Source: Halorussus amylolyticus (GTDB lineage: Archaea > Halobacteriota > Halobacteria > Halobacteriales > Haladaptataceae). Taken from it: a DNA stretch of 64,000 nt. Location: the NCBI RefSeq assembly GCF_004143485.2, contig NZ_ML974131.1, positions 568,332 through 632,331 of the forward strand, in the 5' to 3' direction. Each line of letters starts with the position of its first letter. Positions within the stretch are counted from its first letter, which is position 1. Shown here piece after piece: positions 50,461 to 59,433 of the stretch. A program made the position numbers and the translations under genes. A model generated the notes under the pieces. It saw only the letters and a list, made by a program, of their open reading frames with translations, had not been told where the DNA came from and ran no database searches.

Positions 50461-51941
50461 GCATCCGAGACCACCTCAGCGCGGTGTTCAAATCGCCCGA
50501 GGACCTCGACCTGACCTCCGGCGGCATCGCGAAGCCGCTCGTCTACCTCTCGATTCCCATCGTCATCACGAACCTGTTCCAGACGGTGTACAATCTCGCG
50601 GACACCTTCTGGCTCGGCCAGTACGACACCACCGCGCTCGCGGCCATCAGCTTCGCGTTCCCGATGGTGTTCCTGCTCATCGCGCTCGCGCTCGGCCTGT
50701 CGGTCGCGGGGAGCGTCCTCGTCGCCCAGCACGTCGGCGCGGGCGAGGAGGAGCAGGCGGAGTACGCCGCCTCGCAGACGATTTCGTTCACCGTGGTCGC
50801 GTCGATTTTGCTCGGCGGCATCGGCTACCTGTTCATCGAGGAGTTCCTCGCGCTGATGGGCGCGTCCGAGAGCATCGTCCCGCTCGTGACCGTCTACATG
50901 GAGGTGTTTTCGCTCGGCCTGCTGTCGGTGTTCGGATTCGCGGTGTTCATCGCGCTGATGCGCGGGTACGGCGACACCGTGACGCCGATGGTCGTGATGT
51001 TCGGGTCGGTCGTCCTCAACATCGTCCTCGACCCGTTCTTAATCTTCGGCTTCGAGAGCAACCCCCTGTTCGGCTACGTCGGCCTGCGAGGACTCGAAGG
51101 CCAACTCCTCACGGCCACCGGCTACACCGGCTCGGGAATGGCGGGCGCGGCCATCGCCACCGTCCTCTCGCGGACGCTCGCGCTCGTGGTCGGACTCGTC
51201 ATCATGTTCCGCGGGAATCGCGGGGTCCGGATTCGGCTCTCGCAGATGCGCCCCGACTTCGGCTACGCCCGGCGACTCGTCGGCATCGGCCTGCCCGCCT
51301 CGGTCGAAGGGACCGGACGCGCGCTCTCGGTCAACCTCATGCTCGTCATCGTGGCCGCGTTCCCCGAGACGGTCATCGCGGCGTTCGGCATCGGGACTCG
51401 GGTGTTCTCGGTCATCTTCCTGCCCGCCATCGCGTTCTCGCAGGGCATCGAGACCATGACCGGCCAGAACATCGGTGCCGGGAAAATCGACCGCGCCGAA
51501 CGCACGAACCACTACGGCGCGAAGGTGATGCTCGTCGGTCTCACCGGTCTCGGTGCAGTCGTGTTCCTCGTGGCCGAACCCGTGGTCGGCGTGTTCACGA
51601 CCGACGCCGAGGTGGTCGAAATCGGCGCGACGTTCATGCGCTACACCGCGCTCACGTTCGGCTTCATCGGCGTCCTCCGAGCGTACAGCGGCGGCTTCCG
51701 CGGGGCCGGAAAGACGCTCATCGCCGCGGCCATCTCGATTCTGACCCTCGGCGTGATTCGGTTCCCCATCGCGTGGGTCGGCGCGGACCTGATGGGGTCG
51801 AACGGTATCTGGGTCGCGTTCGCCATCTCGAACGTCGTAGGCGGCGTCATCGGCTATCTGTGGTTCCGGCGCGGAACGTGGCGCGACGCCGACCTCACCG
51901 GGAAGTACGGGACCGAATCCGCCGCGCCCGGCGACGACTGA
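50457..51941 (+). CDS. MATE-family efflux transporter
   Basis: 494 residues with 12 membrane helices in two repeats. The N-terminal half has NLADTFWLGQYDTTALAAISFAFP and GSVLVAQHVGAGEEEQA; the second half has SRTLALVVGLVIM and QNIGAGKIDRAERTNHYGAK. Such pumps export drugs, cationic compounds or metabolites using a Na+ or H+ gradient. Starts at GTG 50457, overlapping the TetR stop. Regulated by TetR by context. Confidence 0.9.
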   Translation: MSIRDHLSAVFKSPEDLDLTSGGIAKPLVYLSIPIVITNLFQTVYNLADTFWLGQYDTTALAAISFAFPMVFLLIALALGLSVAGSVLVAQHVGAGEEEQAEYAASQTISFTVVASILLGGIGYLFIEEFLALMGASESIVPLVTVYMEVFSLGLLSVFGFAVFIALMRGYGDTVTPMVVMFGSVVLNIVLDPFLIFGFESNPLFGYVGLRGLEGQLLTATGYTGSGMAGAAIATVLSRTLALVVGLVIMFRGNRGVRIRLSQMRPDFGYARRLVGIGLPASVEGTGRALSVNLMLVIVAAFPETVIAAFGIGTRVFSVIFLPAIAFSQGIETMTGQNIGAGKIDRAERTNHYGAKVMLVGLTGLGAVVFLVAEPVVGVFTTDAEVVEIGATFMRYTALTFGFIGVLRAYSGGFRGAGKTLIAAAISILTLGVIRFPIAWVGADLMGSNGIWVAFAISNVVGGVIGYLWFRRGTWRDADLTGKYGTESAAPGDD

Positions 51942-51950
51942 CACACGCGC

Positions 51951-53501
51951 TCAGTTCCCGTCACCGAACTCCTCTTCGACGGCCTGCCGGTCGATTTTCG
52001 ACGGTCCCGAGGTCGGCATCTCGGCGACGAACGCGAGGTGTCGGGGTCGCTTGAACCGCGCGAGCCTGCCGTCCAAGAAATCGGTCAGTTCGTCGAGGGT
52101 GAGCGACTCGTCGCCCTGCACGACCGCCTTACCGACTTGTCCCCACTGGTCGTCGGAGACCGGAATCACGACGACCTCATCGACCTTCGGGTGGTCCGCG
52201 ATGCGGTCCTCGACTGCGGGCGGGTAGACGTTCTCGCCGCCAGAGACGTACATGTTCTTCTTCCGGCCCTCGATGTAGACGTAGCCCTCCTCGTCCCGGC
52301 GGGCGAGGTCACCGGTCGAGACCCAATCGCCGAACGTTTCCTCGGTCTCGGCTTCGTTGCGCCAGTAGCGGTCGGCGGCGTGGGGACTCGCGAGTTCGAG
52401 TTCGCCGATTTCGCCCGGCGGGAGTTCGTCGCCCGATTCCGAGACGATGCGCGCATCGACGTGCATCGCCGGGACGCCGACGCTGTCGGCCTTCTCGCGG
52501 GGCCACCCGTCGGGCATCGTGAAGTTGTTCGGGCCGCACTCGGTCAGGCCGTAGCCCTGCGAGAGGTCAACGTCGCGGTCCCACCACGCGTCCATGACCG
52601 CCTCCCTGCAAGGGCCGCCGCCCGACTTGGCGAATCGCAGACTGGAGAGGTCCGTAGTCTCCCAGTCGTCGTGGGCCGCCATCATCCGGAGGACCGCCGG
52701 AACCGCGACGAGAACGGTCGCGTGCTCGGATTCCACGAGGTCGAGGACCTCCGCGGGTTCGAACTCGCGGGCGATGACGACGGTTCCGCCGAGGTGAAAG
52801 AGCGGCACCGTGACGACGTTCCACCCGCCGGTGTGGAACATCGGGAACACCATCGGGGTCGCGTCCTCGGGCCGAAGCCCCCACGCGGTGATGGTGTTGA
52901 AGGAGTTCCAGAGAATCGAGCCGTGGGTCACGACCGTCTCCTTCGGGACGCCCGTCGAACCGCCGGTGTGGAGAAACAGGTGCGGGTCGTCCATCGACAC
53001 GTCAGCGGTCTCGACCGCGGACGTGTCCTCCGGAAGGTGGTCGGGCCACGGTTTGTAGCTGTACTCGGCGTCGTCCGAGAGCGACAGGACGGCGCAGTCG
53101 AACGCCCGACGCTCGCGGGCGAGCACGTCGCGCGCGAGGCCCGAAAACGGCTCCTCGACCACGAGGAGCGACGGCTCCACGTCGTTGAGCATCTCGACCA
53201 ACTCGGCCGGGGCGAGTCGGTGCGACAGCGGCGCGAGCACCCCGCCGGTCTTCGCGGTGGCGAAAAACAGGTCCACGAGTTCGGGCCGGTTCCGCGAGAG
53301 GACGGCGACGCGGTCGCCGTCCTCGACGCCTCGCTCGCGGAGGAGTCGCGCGACTCGATTCGCCCGCCGGTCCAACTCGGCGTAGGTGAATCGGTCGCCG
53401 GTCGTGGCGTCCACGAGTCCGACGGTGTCGGGCGAGAGTTCGGCGCGCTTGCGACTCCACGCGCCCACCCAGTCGTAGGGCCGGTCGTCGTGGCTACGCA
53501 T
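51951..53501 (-). CDS. AMP-binding acyl-CoA synthetase-like protein
   Basis: Activates a carboxylic acid with ATP and CoA. 516 residues with ANL-superfamily motifs: LHTGGSTGVPKE (A3), QGYGLTECGPNNF (A5), VSTGDLARRDEEGYVYIEGR (A7-A8) and a C-terminal PTSGPSKIDR with the catalytic Lys (A10). Residue pattern favours medium- or long-chain fatty acids or aryl acids; unspecified. It overlaps the alpha/beta hydrolase gene by 8 bp, forming a two-gene operon. Confidence 0.9.
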   Translation of the reverse strand: MRSHDDRPYDWVGAWSRKRAELSPDTVGLVDATTGDRFTYAELDRRANRVARLLRERGVEDGDRVAVLSRNRPELVDLFFATAKTGGVLAPLSHRLAPAELVEMLNDVEPSLLVVEEPFSGLARDVLARERRAFDCAVLSLSDDAEYSYKPWPDHLPEDTSAVETADVSMDDPHLFLHTGGSTGVPKETVVTHGSILWNSFNTITAWGLRPEDATPMVFPMFHTGGWNVVTVPLFHLGGTVVIAREFEPAEVLDLVESEHATVLVAVPAVLRMMAAHDDWETTDLSSLRFAKSGGGPCREAVMDAWWDRDVDLSQGYGLTECGPNNFTMPDGWPREKADSVGVPAMHVDARIVSESGDELPPGEIGELELASPHAADRYWRNEAETEETFGDWVSTGDLARRDEEGYVYIEGRKKNMYVSGGENVYPPAVEDRIADHPKVDEVVVIPVSDDQWGQVGKAVVQGDESLTLDELTDFLDGRLARFKRPRHLAFVAEMPTSGPSKIDRQAVEEEFGDGN

Positions 53502-54327
53502 CGGTCAGAAATGCCACGAGTCGGTCGTTCACGTCCTCGGCGCGCTCGATGAAGAAGAGGTGCGAGCCGTCCTCGAAAATCGCGAGCTGACTGTTCGGTA
53601 GGTCGCGGTGGAGCAGGTCGCTATTCTCGACCGGAAGGACGCGGTCTGCGGTCCCGTGGGCGAGAAGGACCGGCACGTCGATGTCGGCGAGGCTATCGCT
53701 CGCGTCGAACGCCAGCACCCCCGAAGCTTGGGCCTCGCGGGCGGTCTCGGAGGCGTCGCCGTCGAGTCGCCAGTCCACGATGTCGTCGATGAGGTCGGGA
53801 TTCCCTCTCCAAAAGTCGTCGGTCATCGCGGGCTTCATCTTGTATCGGATGGCCTCGCGCTCGTCCGCATCCTCGGGCACGTCGAACATTCGGGCTTGGG
53901 TCTCCGCGGGCACGTCGTGGGACTCCTCGCCGCCGGGCGAGGTGCAGAGCAGGGCGAGGCTCTCGCCCCGGTCGTAGTCGAGCGCGTACTGCTGGGCTAT
54001 CATGCCGCCCATGCTCGCACCGACGACGTGGGCGCGCTCCGCGCCCGCGTCGTCGAGGACGGCTTCCAAGTCGCTGGCCATCTCCGCGACGGAGTACGGT
54101 CCCTCGGGAGCGTCCGAGTCGCCGGTCCCGCGGTTGTCCCACACCACGACCCGGAAGCCCTCGTCGGCGAGCCGGTCGCGTTGCCACCGCCACATCCACC
54201 GGCCGTAGCCCAGTCCCTCCACGAGGACGACGTACTCGGCGTCGGCCGCGGCCGCGTTCGTCTCGGCGTCAGACGGCTCTTCGACCTCGTAGTAGAGCGA
54301 GATTCCATCGTTGTCCGCATACGGCAT
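53494..54327 (-). CDS. Alpha/beta hydrolase
   Basis: 277 residues with nucleophile elbow GASMGG (about 103-108), oxyanion hole region VEGLGYG, acid HGTADRVLP (about 224-232) and a His in DGSHLFF. The pattern is typical of small hydrolases acting on esters, lactones or haloalkanes. Its operon partner is an acyl-CoA synthetase, so it may release the acid that is then activated (inference). ATG 54327. Confidence 0.88.
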   Translation of the reverse strand: MPYADNDGISLYYEVEEPSDAETNAAAADAEYVVLVEGLGYGRWMWRWQRDRLADEGFRVVVWDNRGTGDSDAPEGPYSVAEMASDLEAVLDDAGAERAHVVGASMGGMIAQQYALDYDRGESLALLCTSPGGEESHDVPAETQARMFDVPEDADEREAIRYKMKPAMTDDFWRGNPDLIDDIVDWRLDGDASETAREAQASGVLAFDASDSLADIDVPVLLAHGTADRVLPVENSDLLHRDLPNSQLAIFEDGSHLFFIERAEDVNDRLVAFLTDA

Positions 54328-54415
54328 GACTCAATCCACGGACGGTCCCGCCTTCAAAACCCCGTTTCACATGTTAACCCCCGGATTGATTCGTCGCGCG
54401 AGACGACTCCCGTTC

Positions 54416-54817
54416 ATGCCAGTCGCAACCGTCGAGGACACCGGGGAGGCGACCCTGACCGTCACCGAGGAGACCATCGACGCCTACGCCGACCTCGTGG
54501 GCGACGACAACCCGATTCACCGCGACGAGGAGTACGCGAGCGAGACGATGTTCGGCGGCCGGGTCGCTCACGGGATGCTGACCGCAGGCGTCGTGAGCGC
54601 CGCCTTGGCGGATTTGCCGGGCGACATCGTGTATCTCTCGCAGGACGCCGATTTCGAGAAGCCGGTGCGACCGGGTCAGACCGTGAGAGCGACCGCGACC
54701 GTGGTCGAGGAGTTAGGAAGCGACAGGCTTCGAGTGCAGACGATTGCGGAAGTAGAGGGTGAGCAGGTGCTTTCGGGGACGGCGGTGGTGTTGTCGCTCG
54801 CTCACGAGGCCGAGTGA
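54416..54817 (+). CDS. MaoC-like (R)-hydratase domain protein
   Basis: 133 residues of hot-dog fold. ATLTVTEETIDAYADLVGDDNPIHRDEEYASETMFGGRVAHGMLTAGVVSAAL has the MaoC catalytic pattern (Asp and His in GDDNPIH, plus GxxVAHGML). Enoyl-CoA hydratase or PHA-precursor supply is likely. ATG 54416 (MPVATVEDTG) gives a family-length protein; longer starts at 54371 or 54326 would add an unconserved tail. Divergent from the hydrolase. Confidence 0.82.
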   Translation: MPVATVEDTGEATLTVTEETIDAYADLVGDDNPIHRDEEYASETMFGGRVAHGMLTAGVVSAALADLPGDIVYLSQDADFEKPVRPGQTVRATATVVEELGSDRLRVQTIAEVEGEQVLSGTAVVLSLAHEAE

Positions 54818-54856
54818 GACAGAAGATATTTTCCGAATTAGTTAGAACACGGATAC

Positions 54857-56068
54857 ATGTCCGCCCTCCACCGACGATTACTCACTTGCGTCGCGGCGAT
54901 AGCGATAGTGGTTGCCGCGAGCGCCGCGCCGGTTGGCGCGGCGCTCGCAACCGACGGCGACCCGCGCGTCGAGTTCGCGCAATCGGCCATTTACCACGAA
55001 CAGCGCGGCGACGCAGTCGAAGTCGGTGTCCGACTCTCCGAAACCGACGCCGCGACGCTCAGAATCGGTTCCCCGGACGAGCGACACTTGGCGACCGTCA
55101 CCGCGCGAGACGCCGACGGTGACGGCAGAGTGACGGTGCGGTTCGACACGTACGACGGGACGTTCGAGGCGACAGGCGAGGACACCGTGGCGGTCCGCGA
55201 GCGGTCGAACGCCTCGACGCCGGTCGCGACCGACAGTTACGACCTCGAACTCTGGTCCGGAAACGCGACCGACGGCGAGGCCGCGACCGCCAGTCGGCTC
55301 ACCCTGAACGAACGAAGCACCGACGACCTTCGAACGTGGGTCGCGCCGGAGTCGGTTACGCTGTCGAATCTGACCGAGGTTCGTTCGGCTAAAACTTCGG
55401 GAAATCTCACCCGGTCCGAAAAAGTCGCCCGAAACGACACGCTCGTGCTCGAACTCCAGGCGTCCGGGCTTGGAGGCGCGCTGGCCGCACGGAACGACTC
55501 GAACGCGACCGCGCGGTTCTTCGGACTGGTCGAAGACGGGGCGCTCGGCCTCGAAGTCCGACAGATAAACCCCGGGCCGTCGTTCGAGCCAGCGGAAATT
55601 CACCTCGCGCCCGACTCGACCCACGTCGTCGTCGACGCTCGGAACGACACCTACTACCTCGTCGCCGACCTCCCCGACGCGAACGTCACCGGCGGCTTCA
55701 ACGACGGCGAACTCAACGCGGGCGACGTGTACCAAGCGAACGTCTCGGTGGCTGGGTCGTCCGCGCTCGCGTCGAACGGGACCGAGTCGGTCACGACGGA
55801 GTTCGAGGTGGTCGAGTCCCGCGAGGAAGTGGCCGATGCGGCGACTGCGACACCGACGACTGCGGACACGACGACCACGACCCCGACCACCGTGGGCCCG
55901 ACCACCGTTACTTCGATGGCCGTGACAACCGAATCGCCGACTGCGACCACCGCCACGACCGAAACGACCGCTCCCGAAACCGAAAGTGAGGTTCCCGGTT
56001 TCGGCGTCAGCGCGGCGTTCGTCGCGCTGGTTGCAACCGCGTTGCTCGCACAAAGGCGGCGAAAATAG
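54857..56068 (+). CDS. Secreted surface protein with PGF-CTERM anchor
   Basis: 403 residues. Signal peptide with basic start and hydrophobic core (about 1-33, cleaved near AAL/ATD), an extracellular beta-rich region (about 34-320) with multiple N-x-S/T sites, a Thr/Pro-rich stalk (about 330-378) that probably carries O-glycans, and the C-terminal sorting signal PGFGVSAAFVALVATALLAQRRRK. The latter is the PGF-CTERM motif cleaved by archaeosortase and replaced by a lipid anchor. A TATA-like ATATTTT lies about 28 bp upstream. Function unknown; surface or adhesin-like role is inferred. Confidence 0.85.
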   Translation: MSALHRRLLTCVAAIAIVVAASAAPVGAALATDGDPRVEFAQSAIYHEQRGDAVEVGVRLSETDAATLRIGSPDERHLATVTARDADGDGRVTVRFDTYDGTFEATGEDTVAVRERSNASTPVATDSYDLELWSGNATDGEAATASRLTLNERSTDDLRTWVAPESVTLSNLTEVRSAKTSGNLTRSEKVARNDTLVLELQASGLGGALAARNDSNATARFFGLVEDGALGLEVRQINPGPSFEPAEIHLAPDSTHVVVDARNDTYYLVADLPDANVTGGFNDGELNAGDVYQANVSVAGSSALASNGTESVTTEFEVVESREEVADAATATPTTADTTTTTPTTVGPTTVTSMAVTTESPTATTATTETTAPETESEVPGFGVSAAFVALVATALLAQRRRK

Positions 56069-56081
56069 AAACGAGAGTCGT

Positions 56082-57539
56082 TCAGTACGACTTCGCGAAG
56101 TACGCCGTCTCCTCGGCGTCCTCGCCGCAGATACCGCACTCGTCGCCGATGGGTTCCTCGTCGCGGTCCATCGGGACCATCACGATTTCGGCCGCGATTT
56201 CGTCTTTGATGGCGTCCTCGCATGCCTCGTCGCCGCACCACGGCGTCTTGACGTAGCCGCCGTGCTGGCCGATGGTGCCGAGGATGCCCGCCCGGTCGTC
56301 GGCCTCGCGGACGTTCTCCTCCAGATTCTCCTCGGCGGCCTCGTAGAGTTTGTCGTGGACCGCCTCGAAGTGGTCCTCGATGGTCTCGGCGACGTACTCA
56401 CGGTCCTCGACGGTGTCCTCGCCGTCGGGTCGGTGGACGACGGTGAGTTCGTCGTTCTCGACCTCGTTCGGGCCGATTTCGATGCGGACCGGGACGCCCT
56501 TCAGCTCCCACTCGTTGAACTTGAAGCCGGGGTTGCGCTCGTCGCGGTCGTCGAGTTCGACGCGGATGCCCTCGGCGTCGAGGTCGTCGGCCACGTCCTC
56601 GGCGTAGTCGAGGACCTCCTCGCGGGTGTCCTCGTTCCAGATGGGGACGATGACGACCTGCTCGGGCGCGATTGCGGGCGGGCAGACGAACCCTTGGTCG
56701 TCGGAGTGGGTCATGATGAGCGCGCCGATTGCGCGCCACGAGAGGCCCCACGAGGTGGTGTGGGCGACCTGCTCGTCTTCGTCCTCGTCGGTGTAGGTCA
56801 GGTCGTACGCCTCCGCGAAGCCCTGACCGAGGTAGTGGGAGGTGCCGCCCTGCACGGACTTGCCGTCGGGCATCAGCGCCTCGACCGTGGTCGTGGTGTG
56901 CGCGCCGGGGAATTTGTCGTGTTCGGGCTTACGACCCCGGAGGACCGGGATGGCGAGCACGTCCTCGTACAGATTCTGGTACTGGCCGAGTCGGGTCATC
57001 GTCTCGTCCCACGCCTCGTCTTCGGTCTCGTGGGCGGTGTGACCCTCCTGCCAGAGGAACTCCTTCGTTCGGAAGAACGGCTTGGTCTCGGTCGCCTCCC
57101 ACCGGATGACGCTACACCACTGATTCAGGCGGAGCGGGAGGTCGCGGTGACTCCGAACCCAGTTGCTCATGAACGGCGTGATGATGGACTCGCTGGTGGG
57201 TCGGAACGCGAGTCGCTCTTCGAGTTCGTCGTGGCCGCCGTGGGTGACCCACGCCACCTCGGGGTCGAAGCCCTCCACGATGTCGCTCTCGCGTTCGAGA
57301 TAGCTTTCGGGGATGAGCGCGGGGAAGTAGGCGTTCTGCGACCCGGTCTGTTTGAACCACGAGTCGAGGTGGTCCTGAATCCCCTCCCAGAGCGCGTAGC
57401 CGCGAGGTCGGGTCACGATGAACCCGCCCATCGGCGCGTAGTCGGCGAGTTCGGCCTTGAGGACGACTTCGGCGTACCAGTCGCCGGGGCTGTACTCTTT
57501 GGACTCGGTGATGCCGAGTTCCTGTTCGGTGTCGCTCAT
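56082..57539 (-). CDS. proS: Prolyl-tRNA synthetase (archaeal/eukaryotic type)
   Basis: Class II synthetase that charges tRNA-Pro, 485 residues. Motif 1 GSQNAYFPALIPES, motif 2 FRTKEFLWQEGHTAH (with ETKPFFR) and motif 3 GLSWRAIGALIMTHSDDQG are present; the segment QGGTSHYLGQGFAEA binds the adenylate. The anticodon-binding and C-terminal zinc-binding domains follow, ending with the typical TAYFAKSY tail, which is characteristic of the eukaryotic-like ProRS. ATG 57539 with a TCTTAAATG-type box about 28 bp upstream. Confidence 0.95.
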   Translation of the reverse strand: MSDTEQELGITESKEYSPGDWYAEVVLKAELADYAPMGGFIVTRPRGYALWEGIQDHLDSWFKQTGSQNAYFPALIPESYLERESDIVEGFDPEVAWVTHGGHDELEERLAFRPTSESIITPFMSNWVRSHRDLPLRLNQWCSVIRWEATETKPFFRTKEFLWQEGHTAHETEDEAWDETMTRLGQYQNLYEDVLAIPVLRGRKPEHDKFPGAHTTTTVEALMPDGKSVQGGTSHYLGQGFAEAYDLTYTDEDEDEQVAHTTSWGLSWRAIGALIMTHSDDQGFVCPPAIAPEQVVIVPIWNEDTREEVLDYAEDVADDLDAEGIRVELDDRDERNPGFKFNEWELKGVPVRIEIGPNEVENDELTVVHRPDGEDTVEDREYVAETIEDHFEAVHDKLYEAAEENLEENVREADDRAGILGTIGQHGGYVKTPWCGDEACEDAIKDEIAAEIVMVPMDRDEEPIGDECGICGEDAEETAYFAKSY

Positions 57540-57647
57540 TGGGTAGTGATTTCACTGAGGCGGTCTTAAATGCGATGAAGCTTTGGTAGCGGTTCGACGA
57601 GGGACAGCGGTAATGAGAGTCGTATGGGAGACCCAAGAAGGACAATA

Positions 57648-57998
57648 GAAGCTAGCTACTTCCGTCACCTATGAGAACCGCACCCGCACCGCGACCGCAG
57701 GCCACACCCCTCCCCAACCGATTCCCTCACGCGCTCCTTGCAGTCGCGCGTTCGCTCATCCCTCGCGCATTTCGGCGCGACCACGAGGGTCGCGCCAGCG
57801 CGCGCCGTGACTTTAAATAGGGTTTCGAAGTGTCACTCTCATCGTGGCGCGCGCTGTCGGCCCCTCGTGGGCCGACAACCGCGCGAGGGACGAGTATCGC
57901 AGGTCGTGAGTCGAACGAACGACCGAGAAACGCAGTCGGTTGGGGGAGGGCGTGGCTTGCGGTCGCGGTGCGGTTTCTCACTTGTACCGTGCGAGTGG
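57648..57998 (+). repeat. Hairpin-rich intergenic element, copy E
   Basis: Left terminus GAAGCTAGCTACTTCCGTCA...ATGAGAACCGCAC. The right arm has GTGCGGTTTCTCACTTGTAC (about 57967-57986) but its very end has diverged. Long arms pair, for example GGCCACACCCCTCCCCAACC (57700-57719) and GGTTGGGGGAGGGCGTGGCTTGC. The core CAGCGCGCGCC, TTTAAAT (57812-57818), GGCGCGCGCTGTCGGCC and CCTCGTGGGCCGACA are shared with copy D. It makes up most of the 500-bp gap between proS and the Nudix gene. Confidence 0.8.
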
Positions 57999-58040
57999 CG
58001 GTCGGTGTCTCGCTACGTCTCCAATCGAAACAGCTCGCCG

Positions 58041-58502
58041 TCAAAATCCCACATCCGTCTCGACGTCCCACTCCACTAACTCCTCGCCGTCCGAATCGAA
58101 CACGAACTCGCCCGAAAAAGTCTCGCCAGCGAACAGGTGAGGCATCCAGTGGCGGTCGTCCTCCCACATCCGGTCGTAGGGCACCGAATCGACGTCGAAC
58201 CACTCGGGGTCGGCCTCCGGGCTCTCCTCGGGCGTCCCCGAAAAGTCCTCCGCGCGGAAGACGTGGACGAACATCTCCGATTCGTCCCCGAACACGAACT
58301 CGAACTCCCCGACCTTCTCGGGGCCGCGCGGCGTCACGCCGATTTCCTCCTCGACTTCGCGAACGACGCACTCGCGGGGCGTCTCGCCGTCTTCGAGTTT
58401 ACCGCCGGGGCCGACGAACTTCCCTTCGCCGAGTCCGCGCTGCTTCTCGATGAGCAGGACTTCGTCGCCGCGCAGAAGGTAACAGAGGGTTGCGTGTCGC
58501 AT
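58041..58502 (-). CDS. Nudix hydrolase, MutT/MTH1-like
   Basis: 153 residues. The Nudix box GKLEDGETPRECVVREVEEEIGVT (about 38-61, pattern GX5EX7REVXEEXGV) is intact, preceded by GEGKFVGPGGKLE. It resembles 8-oxo-dGTP diphosphatases of the MTH1 type, so nucleotide-pool cleansing is likely. ATG 58502 (MRHATLCYLL). Substrate not certain. Confidence 0.85.
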   Translation of the reverse strand: MRHATLCYLLRGDEVLLIEKQRGLGEGKFVGPGGKLEDGETPRECVVREVEEEIGVTPRGPEKVGEFEFVFGDESEMFVHVFRAEDFSGTPEESPEADPEWFDVDSVPYDRMWEDDRHWMPHLFAGETFSGEFVFDSDGEELVEWDVETDVGF

Positions 58503-58564
58503 ACGTCCACACACGCACACCGCGCAGAAAAATCGGTCGTGTCACCGCGCTCAGGGACGGTTGG

Positions 58565-59062
58565 CTACTCCCTCGCTTGGGCCACCGAAAACGGACTCTC
58601 GCTCTCGGTCCAGTCCCACCCCGGAAGGCGGGTCTGGAACCCCGCCGCCAACGCGGCGTCGAGGTCGTCCACGCCCGCCGCCTCCGCATCCGGTTCGTGG
58701 TGGACCATCACGTCGGCGTAGTGGAACGTCGCCTCGCCGAGCAGACCGAGCGGCTGATTCCCGGCTATCATTCCCGCGAGCTGTCTGCCGAGGAGTTCGT
58801 CCGCCACGAATCCCGGATAGTCGCCTTTCACGTCCAAGTCCCGGAGCAGGCCGACGAACGCCGCGACGTTGACCGCGAGGTCGCCGTCGGCGAAGACGAC
58901 CGCGACCTCCCGCCGATACCCCTCAACCGTCACCTCGTCCACGTCGGTGTCGAAGCGGTCGCCGAGGTCGGCCCGGACTCGGTTGACCAGCGGCACGATT
59001 ACGTCGGCTCTGTCGCGCACCCACCGATACTCGTCGGCGACCGATTCGGGCGTGAGTCGCAT
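58565..59062 (-). CDS. Conserved haloarchaeal protein of 165 residues
   Basis: Soluble acidic protein. Starts MRLTPESVADEYRWVRDRADVIVPLVNRVRADLG; a central strand-helix region VTVEGYRREVAVVFADGDLAVNVAAFVGLLRD and MIAGNQPLGLLGEATFHYADVMVHHEPDAEAAGV follow. Four His/Asp in ATFHYADVMVHHEPD might bind a metal, but no family is recognised. ATG 59062 with an AAAATACGC box at about 59095-59103. Convergent position to the Nudix gene is same-strand, about 60 bp apart, so an operon is possible. Confidence 0.65.
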   Translation of the reverse strand: MRLTPESVADEYRWVRDRADVIVPLVNRVRADLGDRFDTDVDEVTVEGYRREVAVVFADGDLAVNVAAFVGLLRDLDVKGDYPGFVADELLGRQLAGMIAGNQPLGLLGEATFHYADVMVHHEPDAEAAGVDDLDAALAAGFQTRLPGWDWTESESPFSVAQARE

Positions 59063-59112
59063 ACCTGACCGTCGCACTCGCCCGACTTGGATGTGCGTAT
59101 TTTGAGAAGGCT

Positions 59113-59433
59113 TTTATAACATCGGGGACTAGAGGCGATTAAGCGGGTTTTCCTGCGTCTCCGAACTGAGTCCGGTCAGCGCTCGTCCCGCCGGGGGCGC
59201 AGACGCTCGCGTTGATACGCGAGTCTGTCCCCGCAGAAAAGCGAAATCTATGCTGCGCTGTACTCTGCGTCGTAGTCGCGACGGTTTTACCGCCGGACCG
59301 ACATGGACCACGCAACCGATAGCCCTCCGGCGGCCGACCCCGGTCGGCCGCCGGGACCGTAGTCGTCGGACTCGGCTGTTCGCCGGTCCGACACGCAGGA
59401 GCACGCACCACACAGAATCCGAATTTTTCCACT
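59113..59433 (+). promoter_or_regulatory. Candidate long structured leader of aCPSF1
   Basis: CTTTTATAAC at 59111-59120 is the best TATA-like site on this strand upstream of aCPSF1; it would give a leader of about 290 nt. The leader region has a perfect 13-bp hairpin (59327-59339/59342-59354) and a near-perfect CAGACGCTCGCGT/ACGCGAGTCTG hairpin near 59200-59226. The same box could also serve the minus-strand gene at 58565, so the assignment is uncertain. No gene was found in this 371-bp gap. Confidence 0.4.

Noticed and set aside
57738..58453. Arg-rich plus-strand frames across element E and opposite the Nudix gene
   Set aside because: They cross the hairpin element and mirror the Nudix coding strand; no plausible protein.
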